In this document: positions 22,601 to 34,600 of the stretch, in pieces | Numbering within the stretch: the stretch's first letter is position 1 | Layout of the letters: every line of letters begins with the position of its first letter | Assembly (NCBI GenBank): GCA_963576735.1 | Contig: OY755198.1 | Location: forward strand, 6,262,001-6,326,000 | Direction of reading: 5' to 3' | Origin: Bedellia somnulentella | Lineage: Eukaryota; Arthropoda; Insecta; Lepidoptera; Bedelliidae | Length of the DNA stretch: 64,000 nt | The notes under the pieces: generated by a model | What the model saw: only the letters and a program-made list of their open reading frames with translations | Database searches by the model: none | Told to the model about the DNA's origin: nothing | Position numbers and translations under genes: made by a program

Positions 22601-25600
22601 ATACATGCCACGTGTGTGGGAAATGATTCATGTATTACAATATCCCACCAAAAACACATACGAGATATCATGATAATCAACTTATCTGCTAGGTACACTT
22701 TAATTTGATTTTGTGGTGAAAACTAGCCAAATTAAATCAAAACTTTAATTAAACTTGTTATCTACTTTGTATTTCAGGATTATCTGCAGTGCTTGGCAAC
22801 CATTCAGATATCAATCCTTTTGTCTGCGAGGTCTTTTAGTTAACATATTATAAATTTTTGTATTGTATTTGCTTGGCAAAAATTTTTTACATTTAAAATG
22901 TTTTTGGTGGGATATCATTACTTTTTGTTAAGAAATAAGTTGGTATTTTTTTTTCTGCGTTTGATTTTATTTTTTGAACAATGATCTTCACCGTCTTGTA
23001 TATTAGAAATATTTAGACGCATTGCCCATTCAGTATCTGTAACTTTTTTTACTCGTTTTATGTTTATGTTTAAATGCGGCAAGTCAGGGCGGTATATTGT
23101 TCGAAGGCGATTAGCAAGAAAAAAAGCAGAATTTACAACACCGTTACCAGCTGTAACTCATACGACGACGAAGCATAAAACTCAACCTTATAGGCGGGAT
23201 TTCGCTAGGCAACCGAACAGCATGTGGTCGCTCGCGCGTATGAGCGCGGCCGGCGCTCGCTTTGTTACGTTCGCAAATCCCGTCATGCCCCGCCCCTGCC
23301 CCTCACCCCACGCGTCTTGCCCTGTGATCTCCTGTGGCCCCACGCTTGTAGCGACGTGGTAGCGACTTAGTTTAAGTTAGTTTATGTTTATGTTTTCATG
23401 TATGTAATTATCATTATTACAATCATAAATAGTATTATGTTATTAAATATGATTATGAGCGCTGACATTACACAAAATCAAATCATTTTATTTACTTTCC
23501 GTAGGTTTAATGATTAGTAGGTAGGTATCTATGTATTATGAAAACGCTATCCGATGTTGTGTCATACTGTATGACTCATACAGTGGTCGCCGTTCTGCTG
23601 ACATGAGATAGGTACTAGGTATTATGATACTTATTAATTTTTATATATTGAAGAAATGTATTGCTATTGTTCGCAACCAACCGGGCCGTGCTAGTACAGT
23701 TAGTACCTATACTCATAGTTTGAGTTTTGTAATTGCAAATAACTTTAGCGTCGAAGTTTAATGAATGATCAAGTAAGTATGCATAGCATACCTAAACCTA
23801 TTCAGAACTGAGTTTTATATTAGCGTCAACAACATTTCATCATGGGATTTATTCACACTTTAAACACTATATGATTTCTATACAAAATGTTCTTGTGAGG
23901 GAAATATTGAAAAATCTTAAAAATTCTCCGTTTTCAGATTTTTTCCTTTGTTAATATTTGATTACCGACCTGGATGCCGAATTTCAACTTCCTGGGATAT
24001 TTGGAAGTGGGTTAGCTTTTTGATCTATATGTCAGTGAGTCACTAAAAAAATCGCGATTTTTGGACGTTTATATCTTAATAACCCTTTGTTATGTATTTA
24101 TGGAAATTGGGCTACTAGTTTGTATCCTTGATATCAACAAATGAGCCAAATTTGGTTGGTTTATGTTGATTAGATTTTAAGTTATGATGGTGTAAAAAGT
24201 CGCTCCAAATGGTTCGTGTAATATACACATACGGTGCGCGCTCGCCGCTTTGGCTTGGCTTGACGCACTGACGTGCGTCTTGATCTTGTCGCGACACATT
24301 AAATATGTAAGTTTCTGAAACTACCCTCAACTTTTTAAATAATCGTTTGAGTTTTGTTGGCAGTCCTAGTGATGGGATAAGGTAAAGTATTATTAGCTAC
24401 ATACATACATATACTCACGGCTATAAATCCCAAAAAGGGGTAAAAATTGTTTGGCCGTATTTTGAAGTGAACACGGGAAAAGATGGTAGAAATAAAAGTA
24501 TAATTGATGATGGGGTCTTTAGTCGCCCAAAAACAATGCCCGTCGTGGGCACTCTAAACCCAAGCTGAAATTGTTACGTTACGTTCAGAAGTCTTATTAC
24601 ATCTGCCACCGCTTTGGGGACATACGGCGTGAACCTTTGACTCTTGATGATAAATTTGTTTATCCCCTGTATCGCCTTGGGAAAATACTAGGCCAAACTA
24701 CAGCAATTACCGCGTATCACGGCTACGTTGGAGTAATTAAAGATATGGAATTATAATATGGGGTAACTCCACACATTTTAATAACGCTTTCATAGCACAG
24801 AAAATATGTCTGAGAGCAATTTGTGGGAAAAAGCCCAATGACTCTTGTAGACCGTTTTTTAAAAAGCTCAATATTCTTACTCTTACTAGTATATATATAT
24901 ACGAAACTTGTTCCTTTGTAAGAAAATACCCCGAGGAATTTGTAATGGCTTGTGAAGTATGTAATTTCAATGTTAGAGACAAGCAGAAACTAGTCACTCC
25001 TTTTATGAGGACTACTTAATGCCAAAAAAATAGTTATTCCATGTGCGTTCATATTTATAACCATCTGCCAAAAGATTTAAAATCATTACCAAATAACTTA
25101 GTTAATAGAAAATTAAGGAAATGGATATACGAAATGTGTTTTAACAAGCTTAGTGATTATTTTAATAGAAAAAAAAAAAAATTTGTTTATGACATTTTAT
25201 TGTATAATTATTTCATTGTTATTATTACTTATTGACATTTATGCTCACATTGTTATAATTTTTCTTTTTTTTATTAATTGTTTGGTTATAATTATAATTC
25301 TAATTAAGATGATTGTTCGAAATATTATAATTTGTAATGGTTTTTAATTAAGTTATATTTTATTATTATTTTGATATTTATGTTCATATCTTAGTGCTTT
25401 TTTTATTTTTACTTAATTAATTGGCTTGGATTTGAATTCAGATAATGGTTTGGAAAATTATAATTTGTAATAAGTTTTATGATGGTTTTTAATGAAGTTA
25501 TGTTTTATTATTATTTTTATTGCTTTAGTTTTAAATTGCGTGATAGCCCAGTAGCAGTCGTGATAGCCCAGTGGGTAGAACACTCGCTTATCGTGCAAAC

Positions 25601-28600
25601 GACTAGTGTTCAAATCCTGGGTCGGGCCTACACCAATTTGTCTTTTCTAAAGACATATGTGTGGTTAATTTATCATGGTTGTTAACGGTGAGGGAAAACA
25701 TCGTGAGGAAACCCACATGGCTGAGTTGTACTTAGTCATGTGACAGTGTATTCGTACAAAACGTCGATAGGCCTGCCCCCTATCACGTGAGTACACTGTC
25801 CATGCAAAACGTGGGTACTCTGAACACCAGGTGACAAAGTCACAAGATGTTCAGAAGTATTAGTACCTCTGCCAACCCCTTCGGGGATATTCGGCGTGAG
25901 CGTTTATTTTATGTTATGTTTATGTTTTATGTAGTTTTAAATTATGTATTTGTATGTCAAGAAACTTGACGAGACATGTGGTTCCCTACAATACTGTAAC
26001 ATCTTTTAATTACCATGTTTCATGCAAATAAAATATTTCATTTCATTGATGCTTCTTACCTTAAGTGTTGCTTCATAACGTCTTTCCTAGAAAACTTTCG
26101 ATTACATTTCGGACACTCGAATTTCACTGGAACGATAGTGGTATCATGTCTCCTGTAATATTTATAGATGCTTAATGCTAAAACCTACATACATACATAT
26201 ATTCACGGCCATAAATCCTAAAAAGGGGAAGCCAGAGCTTCAGAGCTAGAAACCCCTCAGCCACATTTGGAAGTTGATAGGGGACAAGATGATAGAAATA
26301 AAGCATCGTTGGTGATTCGTCTCCAAATGCATCGCCCAAAAATCACTTAAAAAGCCCATACCCTTAGTCGCCTTTTACCATACTCTTCTTAAGAGGCGAC
26401 TTAATGTATCGGTGTATTTTAAGTGATTATTGGACGATGATCTTCCAAAAGTGGCCGACGAATTCCTGATTCCTTAGATCTAGCAAGCCCTTCTAGGGAT
26501 TTATAGCCGTGTATAAATGTTCGTATATTTATTAAAAATATAAAAACAGGATATACAAAAGGACTTACTCTATATGAAGCTTCAAACTACGTTTATATCG
26601 AGTTTTATAATGACAAATATCACACTCATAGATTACATCCGAAACACTTTTATCTTGTTTTTCTTTGGCGTTCTTATTTAGTTCTTTGTCACACCTAGAA
26701 TCATAAAAACCATCATGCTTTTGCTCATGCATTGAACGCGATGAACCAGGGTCTTATATATGCCATATATTTTCGTGCACGCTGAATTTACGAAAATTAG
26801 TATAAAACGAACTGAGAACCTCTTTTTTTGAATTGAAAATAAGGTATAATTTTTATAATAATATGAAGCAAAACCTTAAGGGATGTAGTAAGTAATTGCG
26901 CAGATGATAACTTTTGTACACTTTTAGTTAATATACCCAGTCGGTGCTTAAATTCTGTCGCAAACAAAATTGGCTATAAAATTAAAACTAGTTATGATGT
27001 AATTTATTTATTTTTTAAATAGGTAATTTAATTAGCTTAGTGCTTGTTCACGTTGACTCGCGGGCGCGGCGGCGGGCGCGGTCACGAAATTTCAAACATA
27101 TGACGTATTATCGAAGTGTTCACGTTCGAAACGCACGTGCGGTCCAAGTAGCGGGCAAACTAGCGCATGTCGCGCGGCGCGCTCGCGGTACGATCAAACG
27201 CTTGAACATGTTTGTGTGTGTTCACGTGATAACACGTTTTTATCATGTCGTTCAATACAGAGGAGTTTATTAGTGCTGACAGTAACAGTTGACAGTCATC
27301 CTGGTATATCCAAAAAATCTTGAATAGAGGTTCTCTCAAATTATTGTATATAGTATGAAATTCACCATACCGTTCTCTGTCTTTATTAATTTCGTGCACA
27401 CCGATTCTAATTTTTAGCATCTCCCACTTTAGGTATGAATTTTCGGTTAAAAATAAAAGATCGTCGTCCATGTTTTCAAGCCATGACAATTCGTCACACC
27501 CGCGCAAACGCCTGGCGGCTAAAGTGAACACGAATCGCAACGACCACCGCGCCCGCACCCGCCACCGCGCCCGCGCGTTCCAACGTGAACAAGCACTAAC
27601 ATTTAACACAAAATTTATTCAAAATGATTGCCACCATTTTCACACAAGCCGTCAATCTTAGTTTTTAGCGGAATTATTTTAGCAAATTTTGTACTAATGC
27701 TTAATTAATTTTTTACTACGTTTGGTTTCAGCTTAATTTAGTTGAATTCTCTGTCTGACAGTTCAATAGATTGTCTGAAATGTAATATAACTATATAAGT
27801 AAAAGTGGTGTTAGTTACACTATTTATAACTCGAGAACGAACGAACCGATCTGGCTGAAAATTGGTAGCAAGGTAGCTTCCAGGAAAAGGACACTTTACA
27901 ATATTGAAAGGAGTGAAAATTGGTTCGTATGTTTGCATGTCGGTAAAGAAAATACTCCGCAACAATAATGGAAAACTAAAACTTTCAGAAGCAACATAAG
28001 ACTATATATCATCACGTTAAATATCGTAGATGGTAAACAGTGAAAAATACTTAACATCATTCATGCGAAGCCGGGGCGGACCACTTGTTTTTAATATTTG
28101 TCATAATTTTGGAAAACTACTTACTTAAACTTACTCCAATATATTTCACTTCCACCTTTTAATTCATCATGTTGTATAAGATGTGAGGTCATTATATCGT
28201 TCATAGTTGTTTTATACTCGCAAGTGTTGCATTTTAAGTAGAATAAATGACTCTTTATGTGACTTTGGACATGTTTACGAGAGATTAATTCTATGTGACA
28301 TATGTCACATGAAGCATATTGTGTCTGAAACAAAATGAAATATGTGAATAAAAATATTAAGATAATGGCTTTGTTTAATATGTATAATGCATGTTATTGT
28401 GAATAAACCGCCGTTAAAACTCCGCATATTTTTGCGGAGGTGGATGCGGAGGTTTGATTCTTTGCGGAAGTTCCGCAGTAACGGAGGCAGAGGCGGGGTT
28501 CCGTTACAACCCTAGTTTGTATACATATGAATGTTTACATTTATCAAATTATTTAGTATTTCAAACAATAACTTGTATAATATACTTACAGTTTCATGCT

Positions 28601-31600
28601 TTCTAAGACTATGTACAGACAAACCAGCAGCACTTTTGAATACGGCAAAACATTTAACACATCTGTGAGGAGTCTCTAAAAATAACGGATCCTGAACGTC
28701 ACTCTGTCTTATTTGTACTATCTCTTCTTTGGAAGCTTGTATCGCTTGGACGGCTTCGGGGTTGAAATCACGAGTTAGGGATTTCTGTGGAGGAACATTT
28801 CATACATCTAATATTAATTATTTAATATATACAATTCGCTTGTCACAGTTTTTGTCGCCGAAGTCCTCCGAAATGACTTAACTGATTTCAATGAAATTTA
28901 ACATACACATTCGTGGCCGTGTAGTGCCGGCTTAGAATGTCACTACCCCATTTTACCCACGGGTGTCGTAAAAGGCGACAATGGGTATGGGTTTTTAAGT
29001 GGTTTTCGGGCAATGTGGTTGATACCCATCACCAATAATAATTTGTTTCTACTATCTGGTCACCTATCAACTTCCTAAAGTGGCTGAGGATTTTCTAATT
29101 TCTTAGCTTTAGCTACCCCTTCAAGTGATAGCCGTGAGTATATGTTAGTGTGTATAAGACTTACCAATTTATTTGGTGCAGTCTTCCGCTGGGATGATTT
29201 TACTTTCTTTTCTGATTGAACTTTAACAGGTTGTACTGGTTCTAACACCAATTCGACTTGTAAGCTGTCATCATCAAAGTCACTTTTCTTGTCTTCATGT
29301 AACATATCGTTATTCTCACTAAATGTTTCTTCCTCAAATGATACATTCTCTTCCTTCAATCTTATTTCGTCATCAGTATAAGAAAAATCAGATTTTTCTA
29401 CTTCCAATAAGTTGGTGTTTGTTATATTTTCAGTCTTCATGTCAATTTTTGAATTATTTAGATCGTCGGTAACTGGAACGATTTGTTTAACACCAGCTGT
29501 GAACAAGTTTTATATCTCAAGACCTCAGTGGGTAGAACACCGCTTATCGTGCAGATGATGAGGGTTCCATCCCGGGTTGGGGCAACACCATTTGTCTTTT
29601 CTAAGGTCATATGTGTGTTTTTTGTCATCATGTTAAAGGTGAGGGAAAATATCGCGTAGAAACCCACATTCTACTGTCCAAGGTACAGCGGCGCACAAAT
29701 CCGCGCAAATTCGATGGCATTTCGTCAGCAGTCTTTATTACATGTGCCTTAGGCCAGAACCAACTACAGGCAGAATTCATTTATAATACGAGTTTCTAGG
29801 GAATATAATTAAATTCAAAATGATTTCGACATATTTAACTCCAGCATTTCATCAATCAAGCGATTACTTACCACTTCTTTTTTTCAGAACAAAGTTAATT
29901 ATTTTTATTTTATTCTTCATTTTTTAGCAATACTTAATTTAGTATTTAGCATTGTTACCTTTATTTCTATTGTTCTCGGTCTGTCATTTGAATTTACTTT
30001 TAGTCTGTAAGTTGTTGTTTTAGTTTAATTGTTATAGGTGGAGATTTTTAATTGGCATTGCATTGTTTACTTTATTGTTTAGTAAATGTATACGCTGTAA
30101 ATCTTCCAAATAAAATAAAATAAAATGGTTGTGTTGTACTTAATCATGTATAAGTGTATTCGTTCACGGCGAAAGGCCTGACGCCTAAGTTGAGTACTGT
30201 CTAAAGCAAAACGCAGGTACTCTAAACACTATTATTTATTTTTTATTTCCTTTATTTTATTAGTTCGGAATACTTACATCTAAATCATACAAAAAATGTA
30301 TAAAAATTCAGTTATTAACTTGGCCAATAACAAGCATTCGCAAAAAATTAAGTGACAATGTCACGTGATATTCAGAATTATTAGTACCTCTGCCAACCCC
30401 TTCGGGGACATACGCCGTGAACCTTTGAGTTTGAGTACAAGAAGCTTGTTTGCTGTGTAGTGTTGGCTTAGAATCAGTATTGGGGCTTATTAAGTAAATA
30501 AATAGTAGATAAATAAATATGCAAGCGACTAGTGTTCAAATCCCGGGTCGGGCCTACACCAATTTGTCTTTTCTAAAGTCATATGTGTGGTTAATTTTTT
30601 TAAAACTTTAAATTAAAACTTAAGAATAAACAAAATGCGTTAGTGAACAGACATAAATGAAATCCTATTAAGAGTAGACACAGTATGCCTTCATGAACTG
30701 GAATTAACTGAACTACAATTTTGTTAATCTAATTCTAATTGTAACATTAACCTAAAACTTAACTTATTTATAAATAAGTTATTTATAAATCTAAAACATT
30801 TTTTTTGACTGAGGTCACAGAATCATGAAATATATCAGCGGATGCACGGATGGCATTAGTTGATGAGCATATTCGATACATGGGAGAATGATGACCAAGA
30901 ACAGTTTTATAAAAGGGTACCTGAAATGTAACACGATTTTGAAGGCGACTTGCCATACGAGGAACAGAAAGATCAAGTTTTTCCAATAGATGAGGGCAAT
31001 CTATCTTGTTCTGTATAAGCTTGCACAAAAATGCAACATCAGTGGCTTTTCTTCGATCGCTTAGAGATACCATTTCATAGTGTGACAGCCGCTCTTCATA
31101 TGATTTTAAACTTCTACATTTATTGTCGTTATAAGAAAGATTATAAAGAAATTGTTTTTGAACTCGTTCTAGTCTGTCACTATGTACTTGGTATCCCGGA
31201 TTCTATACAACGCTACAATAATCGAGTAAACTGCGCACAAAAGTGTAGAAAACTATTTTAGTGACCTTATAGTTGTTGAAGCACTTCAGTTGTCTAACTA
31301 GAAAACCCGATAGTTTAAGGGCTCTCTTAAGGCCGATTTACATTATCTTAGTGTTTAGCAGAGTGCTTTAGGATAGTACTTTAGTTGAAACATGTAAACG
31401 GTACTTGCTTTAGTATGTGTCAACTTGAGTTTCAAGTTGAATCAAATAGAATCGCTTTCTATTTTTGTTTCAAGTAAAACCCCTCCCGCGACCGCGCGTA
31501 CCCCGGCGCGTCACTCGGCTCTTCCCCGTTGTGTGTAAATACGGAATTTAGTAATATCTTTATGAGAGTTCACAAGTGCGGTGAAAAGCGGATGAGCTTT

Positions 31601-34600
31601 TTTATTATTTAAAATGGCTAAATGGTCGGAAGATACAACTATTAAATTTGTGTCTGAATATGTTGGTCACGAATGTTTATGGCACGTTAAAAACAATTCA
31701 TACAAAAACAAACAGGCTAGGCATAGCCAGTTTTTTTAACAACAAAGTACTCCCTCCAAGCATGGATCTGCGACTTATCCATGGACGCTCCCATAATCGT
31801 TTTGGTTTATTTTTTTCGAATAAAATGTCGTCTTCTATTTGATCCATAACTACAGTTAGTATTTTGCGTAGAATAGCGCGTATTTGGCGACGTCGATGCG
31901 TGTTCATCGTGGCGTCGAACTGATACTCTACTGGAAGAAATGTAAACGTTCACTCGCAGCGCGCTAAACCACTAAAGAACTTGCTTTTCAAGTTGTACTA
32001 AAATACTCTGCTAAACACTAAGATAATGTAAATCGGCCTTTAGTTATGTGATCTATATGTGGAACAAAGGACAGTTTGTTATCAATAATAACTCCCAGAT
32101 CCTTTATACAATTAACCTCTGTCAATATTACACTATTTATAACATAATTTGGTTTAGAAGGTATTAATTTTCGACTAAAGTTAATGCAAAAGCATTTGGT
32201 AGGATTTAGTTGCATACTGTTTTCTGTACACCACTGTTGAACATTCTTTAGGTCACTTTGTAATGCTTCTATGTCTGCTGAAGAATTAATTACTCTATAA
32301 ATTTTCAAATCATCAGCGTATAATTTAAAATTGGATGTCAATAGTTTACACAAATCATTTATAAATATTATGAAGAAAAGCGGTCCAAGAGTTGAGCCCT
32401 GTGGAATACCTGAGGGGACCGAGTATGCACTAGACCTATAACCTCCCAGAGCCACTAATTGCGATCGATTTTCCAAATAGGAGATACACCATCGGAGTAA
32501 ACAGCCATGTATACCATACATTTCAAGCTTCCAACCAAGCAGAAAGAGATCAACTAAATCAAACGCTTTTTTGAAATCCGTGTATACAGCATGTACTTCT
32601 TGGTTATTATCTAGGGCTTTCGAAACGTCTGTAACATAACTCACAAGGTTAGTTTCTGTTGATCTTTGAGGCAGAAACCCATGTTGCTCAATACTAATTT
32701 GTGGTTTTATATGAGCCATAATTGCTTTAAAGACATGCTGTTAAAAATTTTTACCACAAACCGATAGAAGAGAAATAGGACGATACTGTGAGATATCAGT
32801 GAGGGTGTCTGATTTCGGTATCGGGCTAATAAAAGCCGTTTTCCATTCTGCAGGAAATTTACCGGTTGCGAGGGATTTATTAAATATTGCAGTTAGAGGT
32901 TTACTGAGGTGATCCGCACAACATTTTAGAAAATAAGGTGACAAACTATCTAGCCCCGGGCTTTTATCAGTTTCTAGCAATTTCAGTGACTTTAAAACAT
33001 CTGATTCTTGAACCATTACGTGTGTAAGTGGTGACTGACTATTACTGTCAAAGGACGGGGAGCACTTAGCTTTCGGCTGAAACTGAGTCAATTTGTACAC
33101 GTCTTGAAAGTAACTGCTAAATAAATCTACTATTTGTTGACCCCCTTTGGCAGATCTGTCCTTTATATACAGTTCGTTAGGAACGTAATGGGTAGAAGAT
33201 TTTTGATCCATTATGTACTTCCAAAACAATTTCGGTCGAAATCGTAAATGTTCATGAGCTTGTTTTTTAAAATTATTGAAGTCTTCTTTTGCAGCAGTAT
33301 CGCATCGTGCACGCAATAATTTGTATGAAATGTTATCTAAATAATTACCATACTTTTTAAATTTTGTGTAATATTTGTTTTTCTCCTTTAACATTTTTAT
33401 GAGTGAGTGGCTTAACCAGACTGGATATTTAAAATCTTTGGGACGTCTAACAGGAGTATGAACATTCAAAATAGAAAATAATTTATTATAAAATGAAGAT
33501 AGCATGTCATCGACATCTTTAGCATCAGTCCACGCCTCATATTATAGGAAATAGTGTAAAGTCATGCAACATGCAATGCAACATGCAATGCAACCTGCAA
33601 TGCAACATGCATTGCAAGAATTTGACGTCTTCATTGCTGCAATGTATCATGAAAGGTAACATACATTGTAAGATGTTCTTATGATTAAGACGCTTCGCGC
33701 TCACTATCTGCGCCTGGATCCCGCGTTAAGGCGGGTATACATTGATGCAATGCAACATGCAATGCAAGAATTTGACGTCTTCATTGCTGCAATGTATCAT
33801 GCAAGTGATAATCGTCAAAGAAAAGATCACGTGTGACGAGGGCTAATGTTTGTAAAGCCGGGTATACATTGGTTCGATGCAACCTGCAATGCAACATGCA
33901 ATGCAAAATGCAATGCAACCTGCAATGCAACATGCATGTTCAATAGACGAAACGGTTAAAAATTCACGAATGAAGTCTTAAAAATCGTTGAGGAACACAG
34001 CGTTACCGTGCAAGTTCCTCACAAAAAGAGAATACTGACACCCTGGGTCACACCTGGCCTGCTAAGATGTTCTCGGCACAGGGATAAACTCCATCTTGAC
34101 TACAAGCAAAATCCTGATAACTCCAGCACGAAGCTAATCTATATGAGATATAGAAACTATCGCATCAGTTTACTTCGGAATATAAAAGCTGAATTCTATG
34201 AGAATCAATTGTTAGAAAATCATGACTCTCCTAGAAAACTATGGAGTACTATTAATACCATCACCCATCGATCAAAGCGCCCAGTCACTTCAGAGGCTCT
34301 TACATCAGTAAAGCAATCCGTCTCAGAATCAGTTAATCACGTGAACAGTTATTTTTCCAACGTAGGCCCGACGTTAGCAAACAAGACCTTAATGAACTTG
34401 AAGGAAACTGAAGTGTCACTAGCTAGAAAAGTTGAAACTAATAATAACTCTCCACTCCATTCTTTATTTCTGACACCCACTAACGCTCAATAAGTATTGA
34501 GTCTAATCTGTTCACTAGAACCTAACAGAGCTCCAGGTCTGGACGAGATTAATAATAAACTTCTTAAGAGCACCGCGCCCATGATTGCAGGCCCGCTTGC

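Larger units (their letters stand above)
31330..32039. mobile_element. PIF/Harbinger deletion derivative, 710 bp, TTA target duplication
   Basis: Inverted ends AGGCCGATTTACATTATCTT with AGTGTTTAGCAGAGT, flanked by TTA at 31327-31329 and 32040-32042. A three-base TTA duplication is the hallmark of this superfamily. It retains the starts of two genes pointing inwards (31614 plus and 31907 minus). Removing it with one TTA rejoins the LINE reading frame. Confidence 0.88.
30600..33540 (-). pseudogene. LINE RT remnant (CR1/Jockey-like) interrupted by a Harbinger element
   Basis: 5'-truncated: starts in the linker (FYNKLFSILNVHTPVRRP, 33480) and lacks the endonuclease. RT motifs: SPGLDSLSPYFLK, YRPISLLSVCGK, a frameshift near 32730, HGFLPQRSTETN, YTDFKKAFDLV, GIPQGSTLGP, YADDLKIY, then NCIKDLGVIIDNKL. 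The Harbinger at 31330-32039 cuts the coding sequence after HIDHITK. Beyond it the frame resumes (RALKLSGFLVRQLKC; one stop near DYCSVV) to the end at 30783. A 180-base 3' UTR follows. Confidence 0.82.

Noticed and set aside
23060..23362. 100-aa open frame in a GC-richer patch
   Set aside because: No recognisable domain, no splice context in line with the host gene.
25550..25625. Possible tRNA gene (also 4681, 20945, 21600, 29519, 30530, 38582)
   Set aside because: Only A and B box-like words; no acceptor stem, and the sequence continues into a repeated SINE body.
31031..31261. 76-aa plus-strand frame
   Set aside because: Antisense shadow of the LINE C-terminal coding sequence.
33560..33960. 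CRISPR-like repeated 12-mers
   Set aside because: Insect genome, no regular spacers; the words belong to a MITE-like repeat.
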